Of a DNA stretch of 54,327 bases, positions 1 through 8,791 are shown in pieces. The stretch lies in assembly GCA_002772545.1 (NCBI GenBank), contig PFDR01000065.1, forward strand, positions 1-54,327, written 5' to 3'. A program made the translations under genes and the position numbers. Below the pieces are notes generated by a model. It was not told the DNA's origin. It searched no databases and worked only from the letters and a program-made list of their open reading frames with translations. The DNA comes from Candidatus Peregrinibacteria bacterium CG10_big_fil_rev_8_21_14_0_10_49_10 (lineage in GTDB: Bacteria; Patescibacteriota; Gracilibacteria; Peribacterales; Peribacteraceae). Position 1 is the first letter of the stretch, and every line of letters starts with the position of its first letter.

Positions 1-147
1 GAAACCCTGTACCGAACGCTCTATAAATTGAGGAGGAACCAATGCACCATTCATTCCCGACCTTACGGTCGGGCGTTCTGGTACACGGGTAAAAAAAGTC
101 CAATTCCCAATTTCAAAGTTACGCCAAAGTCGCTACCCTACCTCCAA

Positions 148-1047
148 ATGCCATTCATCCAATCTGCCAAATTCTTCTTTGCACTCTCCTCTGCACTTGT
201 TGTAGCAGGGATAGTGCTGTTCTTTATTCCGGGTCCGGTACTCAGCATCGACTTTACGGGAGGAACCCTCATAGAGCTTGACCTGCCGGCAGAAGTGACA
301 AAAGAGGCACTCACTTCTGCTCTTGCAAGTATCCCGGGGGAAACACCACTCGGGAATGTGGCTCTTTCCCGCACCAAAGATGGGAGCGTTCTGCTGCGTA
401 TGCGCGATATAACCAACGAAGAACATGTGGCTCTGATAGCACATCTGGAAGAGGAATTTGGGGCTGTGACCGAACACCAGTTTACGACTATAGGACCCAC
501 CGTCGGTGCATCTCTTAAGAAACGCGCCGTGTGGGCATTGTTCATTGCCTCTGTTGCCATAGTGGTATACATCGCCTTTGCCTTCCGTAAAATTCCACGC
601 AGATTAAGTCCGTGGCGCTTTGGAATTGTTGCTGTTGTCACGCTGTTGCATGACATTATTGGCACTGTGGGAATTTTTGTGATCATGAGCCACTACACAT
701 CTTTTGAGGTAGATACGCTCTTTGTTACGGCATTGCTCACCATTCTTGGCTACTCAGTAAACGATACCATCGTTATTTTTGACCGTATTCGGGATAACCT
801 CGCAAACCAGGAACGGGGAGAGCCTTTCGCAGTCGTCGCAGAACGAAGCCTGAAGGAAAGCATTACCCGCTCCTTCAACACCAGCTTCTCCACGCTCATT
901 ATGCTCTTTGCTCTCTACTTCCTGGGCTCCGAAAGTATCCGCTGGTTCGTGCTCACACTCTGTGTGGGCACCATCATCGGAACATACTCCTCTATCTTTA
1001 TAGCTACACCACTTCTGGTCTACTGGCAGAAGAATCCCCGCGCATGA
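148..1047 (+). CDS. secF: Protein translocase subunit SecF
   Basis: SecF-type sequence: N-terminal TM then 'GPVLSIDFTGGTLIEL', C-terminal 'LGYSVNDTIVIFDRIRDN', 'SFNTSFSTLIMLFALYFLG'. The ORF opens at 28, but the first 40 aa are unlike SecF and cover an intergenic hairpin; ATG at 148 preferred. Confidence 0.95.
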   Translation: MPFIQSAKFFFALSSALVVAGIVLFFIPGPVLSIDFTGGTLIELDLPAEVTKEALTSALASIPGETPLGNVALSRTKDGSVLLRMRDITNEEHVALIAHLEEEFGAVTEHQFTTIGPTVGASLKKRAVWALFIASVAIVVYIAFAFRKIPRRLSPWRFGIVAVVTLLHDIIGTVGIFVIMSHYTSFEVDTLFVTALLTILGYSVNDTIVIFDRIRDNLANQERGEPFAVVAERSLKESITRSFNTSFSTLIMLFALYFLGSESIRWFVLTLCVGTIIGTYSSIFIATPLLVYWQKNPRA

Positions 1048-2324
1048 CCACTCCTTCCACCATTCATCGCGAAGACAACGGACGTATTACCTGCACAGTT
1101 TCTTTCAGTGCAGAAGAAGCTACTTCTTCTGAGGAAAAAGCCCTCCAAAAACTCGGAACCAACGTACAGGTAGACGGCTTCCGGAAGGGCGCAGTACCCG
1201 GTTCCGTGCTCAGGGAGAAAATAGATCCGGCAAAGCTCTTTGAAGAGACGGTTCGGGGTTTACTCCCGGGTGCATTCACGTCGCTGGTACAGGAGCATGA
1301 CATCAAGCCGGTTATTTCACCCAAAGTGGAAATTACCGGAGAATCCCCCATTACCATTAAAGTAACTTTTGTAGAACGACCAAAGGTAAAAATAAAAGGT
1401 GCATCGAAAATCTCCGTGAAGATGCAGAAACCCATAGTGGAAGAAAAAGATCTCGAACAGATGATTGGCTACATGCTCAAACAACATCAAACGAGCAAGC
1501 CGGTCGACCGACCTGCGCAGGAAGGAGACAGAATCACTATGGATTTCTGGGGAGAGGCAGCAAACGGCAAAGAGATAGAAAGTATACGCACGAACGGTCA
1601 TCAGGTTGTTGTTGGCAGTAAGGTATTACTACCCGGTTTCGAAGAGCAACTCAAAGGCCTGAAAAAAGGTGCATCAAAAGACTTTACACTCCCCTTCCCC
1701 GAAAAACATCAGTCCGAAGAACTCCGCGGGAAGCCGGTAACATTCCATGTCATTGTAAAAGCAGTGGAGGAACTTTCTACCCCCGAGCTGACCGATGCAT
1801 TTGTACAGAAACAGATGCAGACAGATTCTGTCGACGCATTCAAAAAACAGGTGAGAGAATCCATGGAAGCACAGGAAGAATCCATGTTGCGCAGAAAAAC
1901 CGAAGAAGAAGCCTTTGAAAAAATCCGTGAAGCAACCAAGGTAGATATTGTTCCCGAATTCATCGAAGATGAAAAGCAATCGCTCTTTGAAGAGCTGGCA
2001 AAGCAACTGGATCGCCAAAAAATGAGTTTTCCGGACTGGTTAACACAAACCGGAAAAAAACCGGAAGAGGTAGAGAAGGATCTGGAAGAACAGGCAGAGA
2101 AGAGGATAACACTACGACTTGGCATCTCTGCGCTTATGGAAGAGAAAGAGATTGATGTAACGGACGATGAAATGAAAAAAGTAGTGGAAGCTCTCGTGTC
2201 GCCCCTTTCTGTGGAGGAACGCCTCAAGATTGCACCAAACTACGCCAAAGGAGAACAAGCCTACGAACAACTGAAGTGGCAGAAGAAGGTAGAGAAGTTG
2301 TTGGATTCGATTACTAGAAACTAG
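1044..2324 (+). CDS. tig: Trigger factor (ribosome-associated chaperone/PPIase)
   Basis: N-terminal ribosome-binding motif 'VDGFRKGAVPGSVL', central PPIase-like domain 'GDRITMDFWGEAANGKEIES', helical C-terminus; overlaps secF by 4 nt. Confidence 0.95.
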   Translation: MTTPSTIHREDNGRITCTVSFSAEEATSSEEKALQKLGTNVQVDGFRKGAVPGSVLREKIDPAKLFEETVRGLLPGAFTSLVQEHDIKPVISPKVEITGESPITIKVTFVERPKVKIKGASKISVKMQKPIVEEKDLEQMIGYMLKQHQTSKPVDRPAQEGDRITMDFWGEAANGKEIESIRTNGHQVVVGSKVLLPGFEEQLKGLKKGASKDFTLPFPEKHQSEELRGKPVTFHVIVKAVEELSTPELTDAFVQKQMQTDSVDAFKKQVRESMEAQEESMLRRKTEEEAFEKIREATKVDIVPEFIEDEKQSLFEELAKQLDRQKMSFPDWLTQTGKKPEEVEKDLEEQAEKRITLRLGISALMEEKEIDVTDDEMKKVVEALVSPLSVEERLKIAPNYAKGEQAYEQLKWQKKVEKLLDSITRN

Positions 2325-2459
2325 GAATTCAGTTTTGCATCTTTTATCTCTTGGGATTTTCTCATAGCTAAGAGCTAAGAGCTTTAAGTTCTAAGTTTTT
2401 GCAGGTATCTAAGGAACAAGGAAATGAAGTTCTTAAATCCTAATTTCTAGTTTCTAGGA
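2313..2459. repeat. Heptad-repeat locus A: inverted arms between convergent tig and rel, no ORF inside
   Basis: Left arm CTAGAAACTAGGAATT (2314-2329) vs reverse complement of AATTTCTAGTTTCTAG (2442-2457): 15/16. Middle 'atagcta agagcta agagctt taagttc taagttt' also has a 7-bp period. Both gene stop codons (tig 2322-2324; rel 2454-2456) lie in the arms. Confidence 0.7.
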
Positions 2460-4364
2460 AGAGGGCCACCACACGCGAATGAGTCGTTCCGGGTTGGCAT
2501 TTCCTATCATGCCGCAATCTTTGCGATGCACAACCACCACACCGGCACGCCCTACGACTCCCATGAGTGGACCATGAGGCCATTCATTGGGTTCGCAGCA
2601 CTTGGCTGTACGGGTAGGAAGAGGAACACTCCCTTCTACTTCAAACTGCCATTTTTGTGTCTGAGATTTTGGTAAGGAAGCTGTGTGCTGCTGCACAACA
2701 CGTTTTTCGGGCAGAACATCATTCAGGGCTTCCAGACGCTGCAGCATTGGCAGAATACGCTCGGATCGTTGCCCTATTTTCATAAGGAGATCTTCCCGCT
2801 CAGCCATACTCAGCACTTTGCCATCACATATACGCAGAAGAGATAGATCTGTATCTAACAATGGCAACTCAAGCTTCTTCAGTTCTTCATTCACCATCTC
2901 CCTGCCCTCGGTTACATAGTGAGGTCTGTTCTGTGCGTACAGGTACCGCTTGAGCTTGGAACGCGAAGAAGCCATCTTCAGCAACTGCATCCAGTGAGAA
3001 GATGGCTGCGGGTGCTTATTTTTTAGTACATCCACAATATCACCGTTCTCCAATATGTAGTCGAGCGAAACAATGCTCCCGTTCACCGTAGCACTCTTAA
3101 AGGAGAGACCAAGATCGGTATGTAACTGGAAGGCAAAATCCAAAGGCGTAGCACCCTTGGGCAGTTCCACAAGATCGCCTCGCGGTGTGAGTACATAAAT
3201 GTGATCTGCGAGGGCATCGGACTCCCCCTCCTCCTCCAGTGGCTGCTGCAGCGAAAGCATACTGCGCAACTGCACTTGCTGGAGTGCATGCGCAGCAGAA
3301 CCACGCTCTTTATACATCCAGTGGGCGGCCACCCCATACTCCGCATCGTGGTGCATAGCCTGAGTACGCACTTGCACCTCCACGCACAGTGACTCATCTT
3401 CCATCCCCGGCAAATGCATCAGCGTGGTATGGAGACTGCGGTATCCGTTGGGTTTAGGGAAAGCAATATAGTCTTTAAACCTGTTCGCTACAGGTTTTCC
3501 TATTTTGTGCAGAAGTCCGAGCACCTGGTAACACTCGGATTCTGTCTGGACAATAACGCGTATGGCAAAGAGGTCGTAGAGTTGCTGCACATGCGTGGCT
3601 TCCTTCTGCTGCATTTTACGGAAGATGCTGTAGATCTTCTTGTCACGCATCTCAATGGAAACAGAAACACCCGCTCCCTGCAGATAGTCTTTGAGTCGTG
3701 CGGCAGCATCATCCAGGAAGAGACCATAGCGGTTTCGCAGTTGCTGCAGCTGCTCCGTAAGGCGCTCAGCATCATTGGGGTACACAATGGGAAACGCACC
3801 GTGCTCCAACTTGTAGCGGAGTTTATACATACCGAGCCTGGCTGCAACAGGCGCAAAAAGCTGAAGCACATCCTGTGCCGTTTGCCGTCGCTCCGGTGTG
3901 GAAAGCTGAGGCAGACACTCCAGTAAAAACGCACGATCACACAGTATAAGGAGTACCGTTCGAATGTCGTCGGAAACGGTAAGGAGTATGAGACGCAAAT
4001 CTTCTACGGATCTGCGCTTATCACGCAATGTCACGTGGGAAAGGAGATGTGCACCGCTCACGAGCTCCCGCGTTTTGGCCCCGTATGTCTCTTCCAGTTC
4101 TGTGAGCATGCACCCCTTGCAATCCAGCATATGCTGAAGCAGACAGGCAACAATGGCTTCCTCATCGGGCTGAAACGGGAGAAGAATATTCAGAACTCCA
4201 ATGGCATAGTCCATGAGAGGAATACCGGTCCAGTGGGTCTTACCCTCGTACTCCTGCTCGGCATGCCTCCAGGCAGTGGCAATCCTCTTGGTATTGCAGG
4301 GAATATCTGCTGACTCTATCCGCTTCACAAGAAGATCGCATGTGTTGACCACGGGAATGTTCAT
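2454..4364 (-). CDS. rel: RelA/SpoT family (p)ppGpp synthetase with a degenerate HD hydrolase domain
   Basis: Synthetase motifs 'KKIYSIFRKM', 'RFKDYIAFPKPNGYRSLHT', 'EVQVRTQAMHHDAEYGVAAHW'; TGS 'LTPRGDLVELPKGATPLDFAFQLHTDLG'; C-terminal 'CCEPNEWPHGPLMGVVGRAGVVVVHRKDC'. ORF could extend to 4391. Confidence 0.93.
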   Translation of the reverse strand: MNIPVVNTCDLLVKRIESADIPCNTKRIATAWRHAEQEYEGKTHWTGIPLMDYAIGVLNILLPFQPDEEAIVACLLQHMLDCKGCMLTELEETYGAKTRELVSGAHLLSHVTLRDKRRSVEDLRLILLTVSDDIRTVLLILCDRAFLLECLPQLSTPERRQTAQDVLQLFAPVAARLGMYKLRYKLEHGAFPIVYPNDAERLTEQLQQLRNRYGLFLDDAAARLKDYLQGAGVSVSIEMRDKKIYSIFRKMQQKEATHVQQLYDLFAIRVIVQTESECYQVLGLLHKIGKPVANRFKDYIAFPKPNGYRSLHTTLMHLPGMEDESLCVEVQVRTQAMHHDAEYGVAAHWMYKERGSAAHALQQVQLRSMLSLQQPLEEEGESDALADHIYVLTPRGDLVELPKGATPLDFAFQLHTDLGLSFKSATVNGSIVSLDYILENGDIVDVLKNKHPQPSSHWMQLLKMASSRSKLKRYLYAQNRPHYVTEGREMVNEELKKLELPLLDTDLSLLRICDGKVLSMAEREDLLMKIGQRSERILPMLQRLEALNDVLPEKRVVQQHTASLPKSQTQKWQFEVEGSVPLPTRTAKCCEPNEWPHGPLMGVVGRAGVVVVHRKDCGMIGNANPERLIRVWWPSS

Positions 4365-4404
4365 AGGGAGAGATTTAGAAGTATAGCACATCTTCGTGAT
4401 GAAA

Positions 4405-4434
4405 AACTAGAAACGAAGAATTCTGAAGCTTATC
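4405..4434. repeat. Degenerate copy of the CTAGAAAC-type heptad repeat family
   Basis: 'actagaaacgaagaattctgaagctta' shares CTAGAAAC and TGAAGCTTA with the locus at 23500-23530. Confidence 0.4.
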
Positions 4435-4454
4435 ATAAAATCTCAACGGGATTC

Positions 4455-4482
4455 TTGACACACGAAACCCCTCGAATACAAT
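4455..4482 (+). promoter_or_regulatory. Predicted sigma70-type promoter for rplJ-rplL
   Basis: TTGACA (4455-4460), 16 nt, TACAAT (4477-4482). Confidence 0.65.
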
Positions 4483-4488
4483 AGTGAC

Positions 4489-4640
4489 TACCGTCCGAAG
4501 ACCGAGGGCATTAGGCTGATGGCCGAAGGTAAGCCCCTCCGAGGCACACAGCATCGCTCACTCGGCTCTTGCTTAGTGCGTCGTGTCGTTTGCCTCGCTG
4601 GTCTCCCGGATGGGAGACTGGCTTTATTTTTTGCAAGGAT
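4489..4640 (+). promoter_or_regulatory. Putative ribosomal protein L10 leader (autoregulatory mRNA structure)
   Basis: About 150-nt structured, GC-rich untranslated region directly before rplJ ('gaccgagggcattaggctgatggccgaaggtaagcccctccgaggc...gtctcccggatgggagac'). Position and hairpins fit an L10 leader; covariance model not run. Confidence 0.6.
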
Positions 4641-4654
4641 TACTCCACTGAACT

Positions 4655-5365
4655 ATGGCACTTACCAAGGACCAGAAACAGGCACAAGTGAAGGAGCTCA
4701 CCGAAAAGATGAATTCTGCTTCCTCCATTATCCTTGCACACTACATTGGACTCAGCGTGAGTGAAGTAAGTGAACTGCGCAAAAAGTTGCGCGAAAACGA
4801 TGCGGAAATGAAAGTGGGAAAGAAAACGCTTATGCATATAGCCGCAAAGGAGGCAGGCCTCCCGGAATTTGATGAAAAAAACATGGAAGGGCCCGTTTCT
4901 CTCATTTTCAGTTTTGGTGATCCCCTCTCGGGCGCTCAGGTGGCCTTTAAGTTCGCGAAAGACCACGACAAGGTCAAACTGCTTGGCGGACTCTACGACG
5001 GCAAAGTGCTTACAAAGGAAGAGGCAGTGGCGCTGGCACAAATGCCAAGTCGCGACGTCCTTCTTGCAACATTCGTGTGTATGATTCGTTCTCCACTCGT
5101 GAGCTTTGCCGGCATATGTAACTCCCCGCTTTCCGGTTTTGCCCGTGCCCTAAAGGAATTGGCGGAAAAGGGAGGTGTGCACCCTGCAGGGGAAAGTGCT
5201 CCGGCAGAAACTGCAGAAGCAGAAAAGCCAACCGAGAGCGCTGCCCCAGCCGAAGCAGCCACGGAAGCAACCGTCGCTCCTGCTTCCACCCAAGAAGAAC
5301 CCAACGAGTCTGCGGAGGAAAACGCTCCTGACGCAGGTGCTCCCGAACCTACAGCAAACGCGTAA
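4655..5365 (+). CDS. rplJ: 50S ribosomal protein L10 with an Ala/Glu/Pro-rich C-terminal extension
   Basis: '[63 protein letters not shown]' is typical L10; followed by rplL. Confidence 0.95.
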   Translation: MALTKDQKQAQVKELTEKMNSASSIILAHYIGLSVSEVSELRKKLRENDAEMKVGKKTLMHIAAKEAGLPEFDEKNMEGPVSLIFSFGDPLSGAQVAFKFAKDHDKVKLLGGLYDGKVLTKEEAVALAQMPSRDVLLATFVCMIRSPLVSFAGICNSPLSGFARALKELAEKGGVHPAGESAPAETAEAEKPTESAAPAEAATEATVAPASTQEEPNESAEENAPDAGAPEPTANA

Positions 5366-5391
5366 TTTTATTTTATTTTCCCATTATTCCC

Positions 5392-5817
5392 ATGTCCGAT
5401 GATACAGCAACTGCAGAGGCTGAGGCGGTAAAACTCTCCAAAGAAGAGAAGGCCGTCATCGACGCTCTGGAAAAACTCAACGTTGTACAACTGAACAATG
5501 TCGTCAAATTCATGGAATCTGAGTACGGCATTTCTGCTGCTGCTCCGGTAGCCGTGGCTGCTGCTCCCGCTGCAGGTGGCGGTGACGAAGGCGGAGCTGC
5601 AGAAAAGAGCAGCTACGACATAGAACTCACGGAAGCCGGCGGCCAGAAGATTGCCGTTATTAAGGTCGTACGTGAAATCACTGGTCTCCCACTTGGTGAA
5701 GCCAAAGCAGCCGTAGATAATGCTCCCAAGGTAGTAAAGGAAGGTGTGCCAAAGGAAGAAGCAGAAACAATGAAGAAGAAGCTGGAAGAAGCCGGAGCCA
5801 AAGTGACTCTGAAATAA
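5392..5817 (+). CDS. rplL: 50S ribosomal protein L7/L12
   Basis: Hinge '[18 protein letters not shown]' and C-terminal domain '[56 protein letters not shown]'. Confidence 0.98.
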   Translation: MSDDTATAEAEAVKLSKEEKAVIDALEKLNVVQLNNVVKFMESEYGISAAAPVAVAAAPAAGGGDEGGAAEKSSYDIELTEAGGQKIAVIKVVREITGLPLGEAKAAVDNAPKVVKEGVPKEEAETMKKKLEEAGAKVTLK

Positions 5818-5843
5818 GACAGAAGATGATGCATCGCTTCTAG

Positions 5844-5869
5844 AGCCCGGGCCTAAGCCCGGGCTTTTT
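5844..5869 (+). terminator. Rho-independent terminator of rplJ-rplL
   Basis: Perfect 9-bp stem AGCCCGGGC-ctaa-GCCCGGGCT followed by TTTTT. Confidence 0.9.
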
Positions 5870-5920
5870 GTAACATCCCATGCGCATGACTGAAGAGTTC
5901 CATAAAAATCTGCAGAGTAA

Positions 5921-5949
5921 TTGACTTTTATTAAAATTTATTCTTTAAT
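5921..5949 (+). promoter_or_regulatory. Predicted promoter for the 6038 gene
   Basis: TTGACT (5921-5926), 17 nt, TTTAAT (5944-5949); followed by a long leader with hairpin AAGAGC-gtagt-GCTCTT (5973-5989) and an AGGAG-type RBS. Confidence 0.5.
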
Positions 5950-6037
5950 ATGTATATTGGAATGACCTTACTAAGAGCGTAGTGCTCTTGGGTCTCCAGT
6001 GTTCGTTCGTTGATGGAATTCAAAAAGGAGAACCAGA

Positions 6038-6364
6038 ATGAAAACCATCACTGTTTGTTACATCACGCTCATTCTCACCGCCACGACTTGTTTGGCTGAC
6101 AACACTGTCAAAACGTCCGGAATCGATCTGTGGACTCAACCACAGCTTGAATTTATGGACTTTTCTCCGGTCAGATCTACAAAGGAAACATCCCGAATGG
6201 GGGATGAAAAAACACCGGGAATTATCCGGTTCTATTTTTTCCTCGATAGATATGATTTGCCTGGTAAGCGGCTTCTACGGCATGTTGAGTTGAACCTTCA
6301 CTCAGATGAAGAGGGTACCCATGTCGTGATCTTTGAATGGGTGGTACGCGTAGGCCGACGGTGA
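6038..6364 (+). CDS. Small secreted hypothetical protein
   Basis: Good RBS (aaaaggagaacc), signal peptide MKTITVCYITLILTATTCLA, own terminator downstream. Confidence 0.65.
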   Translation: MKTITVCYITLILTATTCLADNTVKTSGIDLWTQPQLEFMDFSPVRSTKETSRMGDEKTPGIIRFYFFLDRYDLPGKRLLRHVELNLHSDEEGTHVVIFEWVVRVGRR

Positions 6365-6384
6365 AAAGAGATGGAACGAATAGT

Positions 6385-6416
6385 TCACCCCTGCTGAAGA
6401 GCAGGGGTGATTTTTT
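6385..6416 (+). terminator. Rho-independent terminator
   Basis: Stem TCACCCCTGC-tgaaga-GCAGGGGTGA followed by TTTTTT. Confidence 0.9.
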
Positions 6417-6478
6417 CATTTTATCTGAATCCCTCACAATTGAGAATTTCTGTCAATTTTGGTACAATAGGAGACGAC

Positions 6479-6691
6479 ATGAAGAACATAACTCGCTCCC
6501 CCTGGTTTACCGTCTCACTCATTATTGTGGGTGTGATTCTGGGGTACAGCATTGTACTGGTACAGAATGAAGGAGCTCTGGCTGCCTGGTCATGCCCTGC
6601 AAAAGAACACTGCAGGAACGGAAACTGCAAACAGAACGCCGCATGTGCATCGGGTGAGTGCAGCACGGACTGCCCGGGGAACTGCCATTAG
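6479..6691 (+). CDS. Small membrane-anchored cysteine-rich protein
   Basis: 70 aa: TM anchor then 'WSCPAKEHCRNGNCKQNAACASGECSTDCPGNCH' with 7 Cys in about 33 residues; ATG preceded by TAGGAGA. Confidence 0.65.
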   Translation: MKNITRSPWFTVSLIIVGVILGYSIVLVQNEGALAAWSCPAKEHCRNGNCKQNAACASGECSTDCPGNCH

Positions 6692-6727
6692 GGACTCAGT
6701 GCAAATCATTTGGTATACTGCCACCCT

Positions 6728-7156
6728 ATGAAGACAAGTTTTTTGAAATCCACAGTTTTCTGGAAATGGACTGCGCTCACAGCTCTGTTGTGCGGCTTTT
6801 TCTTTGCGTGGGAACTGGGCATGTTTCCAGCTCTCCCCTCTTTACCACGCCCACCGGTAACACAAAACGAGATCCTCTATAGCATTGCTATTGCTGTTTT
6901 GATCTCATTCAACGCAGGATTGCTCGGCTGGAAAAAAGCAACAGGCACCTGCCCTGTTGGTTCCAAAAGAGCGGCAGAGATGGGTGGTGTACTGGGTGCA
7001 GCTGCTCTCCTCTGCCCCGTCTGTCTCATTGCACCCCTTACACTCTTTGGGGTGAGCATCAGTTTGAGTATCCTCGGACCATTTTTGCCCTTACTCAGAG
7101 TTATTGCCCTGGTTCTGCTGATCGCAAGCGGTTGGATGGTGCTTGTGCGTCCATAG
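6728..7156 (+). CDS. Multi-TM membrane protein with a CPVC motif
   Basis: Hydrophobic ORF 'MKTSFLKSTVFWKWTALTALLCGFFFAW...GAAALLCPVCLIAPLTLFGVSISLSILGPFLPLL'; reminiscent of small metal/thiol membrane proteins, family not assigned. Confidence 0.6.
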   Translation: MKTSFLKSTVFWKWTALTALLCGFFFAWELGMFPALPSLPRPPVTQNEILYSIAIAVLISFNAGLLGWKKATGTCPVGSKRAAEMGGVLGAAALLCPVCLIAPLTLFGVSISLSILGPFLPLLRVIALVLLIASGWMVLVRP

Positions 7157-7245
7157 AATGCACATTCCTTGCTATTCTGCTGAGGCTTTTGTGGCAAGCA
7201 AATTCCAATAAACAAATGACTTAGGAGGCTTTTTGCCTTACTCTA

Positions 7246-8787
7246 TTGCCCATGTCCTTCCATGTTCGCCACATAGAAGAAAAGTCCGACACGCCTCCCC
7301 GCTGGCGGAAGCTTGTTATAGGCGCTCTGGAGATTGGGAAGCCACTTATTGGCTGGTACGGCCTGTGGAAAGAACGCAAAGAAAAAGAGCAGCAGAAAAA
7401 GAAACGAGTGATGGTACTCAAACGGTTTCTGCTCATTCTCATTGCAGTTCTTCTGGGCCTTGTACTGTTTGCACAAACTGTAAGAAGCCTGACATCCATT
7501 CACCTGTTTAGCTTTGGAAACATTGCCTCGTTTGCCGGTTCGGAACTTTTACAGAATGAGAACGGTACCATCAACCTGCTCCTTACGGGACAAGGCAACG
7601 AAGAGCACGATGGCAAAGACCTCACAGATACCATCATGGTCGCCAGCATAGACCCCACCCAAACAAAAAGTATTGTGCTTCTCTCACTGCCGCGAGATGT
7701 ATACCTCCTGAGTACTGAGAAAATGGGTAAAGGAAAGATCAACAGCTTCTACAGAGACTACAAGGGCTATCTCCGGTATCAAAAGGGAATGGAGGAGCAG
7801 GAGGCTGCAGTGGAAGCACTCCGGGAAATAGGGAATGAAATAGGAAGAAAACTGGGAATGGAGATCAACTATACGGTCAAAGTAAATTTCACTGCCTTTA
7901 CAGAGGCAGTAGATGCATTGGGGGGTGTGGATATTGTTGTACCGGAAGACATAACGGATACCGAGTACCCGGACGAAAATTTTGGCTATGAAACCTTCAC
8001 GCTGGAGAAGGGACCACAACATTTGGATGGCGCTACTGCGCTCAGGTATGCAAGGTCACGGCACTCCAGTAGCGATTTTTCCCGCTCAGCCAGACAGCAG
8101 CAGCTCCTGGAAGCTATGGGAGAAAAAGCCAGAGGAAGCGGCAAGTTGAAAGATCCGGATTTCATCACTCAGATGATGCACACGCTTTCAGAAAATGTGG
8201 AAACAACCATGTCTGTAAGAGAATTGATTGGTTTGGCAGGTCTGCTGCGCAAGATGGATACGCACCGGGTTGTTTCCTTCCAACTCAATGACCGCAATGC
8301 ACTCTACGACAGTTTCATAGAACCCGGAGGTTTCCTGTACACCCCTCCCCGCTCGCTCTTTGAAAGTATGTCTGTTCTGCTCCCGGTTTCTCGTCCGGAA
8401 TTCCCCGTCACATGGAGGCAGCCACAGGCATTTGTGCACCTACTGCAATCGGCACGGGCCGTGTACCTTGCAAAGCCTACCATCCATATCCTGAATAATG
8501 GCGCGCCGAGCGGATCGGCAGGAAAATTAGCAACCGAGCTCATTCGATACGGTTTCTCTGTGGAAAAAGTTGCCAATGCCTCTCTCCCCAAAAAACAGGA
8601 ACAGTCTGTGCTCTTTGCAGGATCTCCTGAACGTGATGATCTTGCCCTCTTTTTCTCTACACTCCTTGGAATAGATAAGGACGAAAAACCGGTGGAGCTC
8701 CCACAGAACGAAGTGGCCGATATCACCCTTATCCTAGGAGAAGACTACGCGTACACTCCCCTGCAGAATCTCCTTCCCTCCTCTTAG
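7246..8787 (+). CDS. LytR-CpsA-Psr (LCP) family cell-wall ligase with LytR C-terminal domain
   Basis: 'NLLLTGQGNEEHDGKDLTDTIMVASIDPTQTKSIVLLSLPRDVYL', 'KVNFTAFTEAVDALGGVDIVVPEDITD', 'LDGATALRYARSRHSSSDFSRSARQQQ', C-terminal 'IHILNNGAPSGSAGKLATELIRYGFSV'. Confidence 0.93.
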   Translation: MPMSFHVRHIEEKSDTPPRWRKLVIGALEIGKPLIGWYGLWKERKEKEQQKKKRVMVLKRFLLILIAVLLGLVLFAQTVRSLTSIHLFSFGNIASFAGSELLQNENGTINLLLTGQGNEEHDGKDLTDTIMVASIDPTQTKSIVLLSLPRDVYLLSTEKMGKGKINSFYRDYKGYLRYQKGMEEQEAAVEALREIGNEIGRKLGMEINYTVKVNFTAFTEAVDALGGVDIVVPEDITDTEYPDENFGYETFTLEKGPQHLDGATALRYARSRHSSSDFSRSARQQQLLEAMGEKARGSGKLKDPDFITQMMHTLSENVETTMSVRELIGLAGLLRKMDTHRVVSFQLNDRNALYDSFIEPGGFLYTPPRSLFESMSVLLPVSRPEFPVTWRQPQAFVHLLQSARAVYLAKPTIHILNNGAPSGSAGKLATELIRYGFSVEKVANASLPKKQEQSVLFAGSPERDDLALFFSTLLGIDKDEKPVELPQNEVADITLILGEDYAYTPLQNLLPSS

Positions 8788-8791
8788 AAGG

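Noticed and set aside
28-147. N-terminal 40-aa extension of the SecF ORF
   Set aside because: Unlike SecF, crosses a perfect hairpin; ATG at 148 fits the family start.
138-686. Minus-strand ORFs opposite secF
   Set aside because: Antisense of the conserved SecF reading frame with no plausible product.
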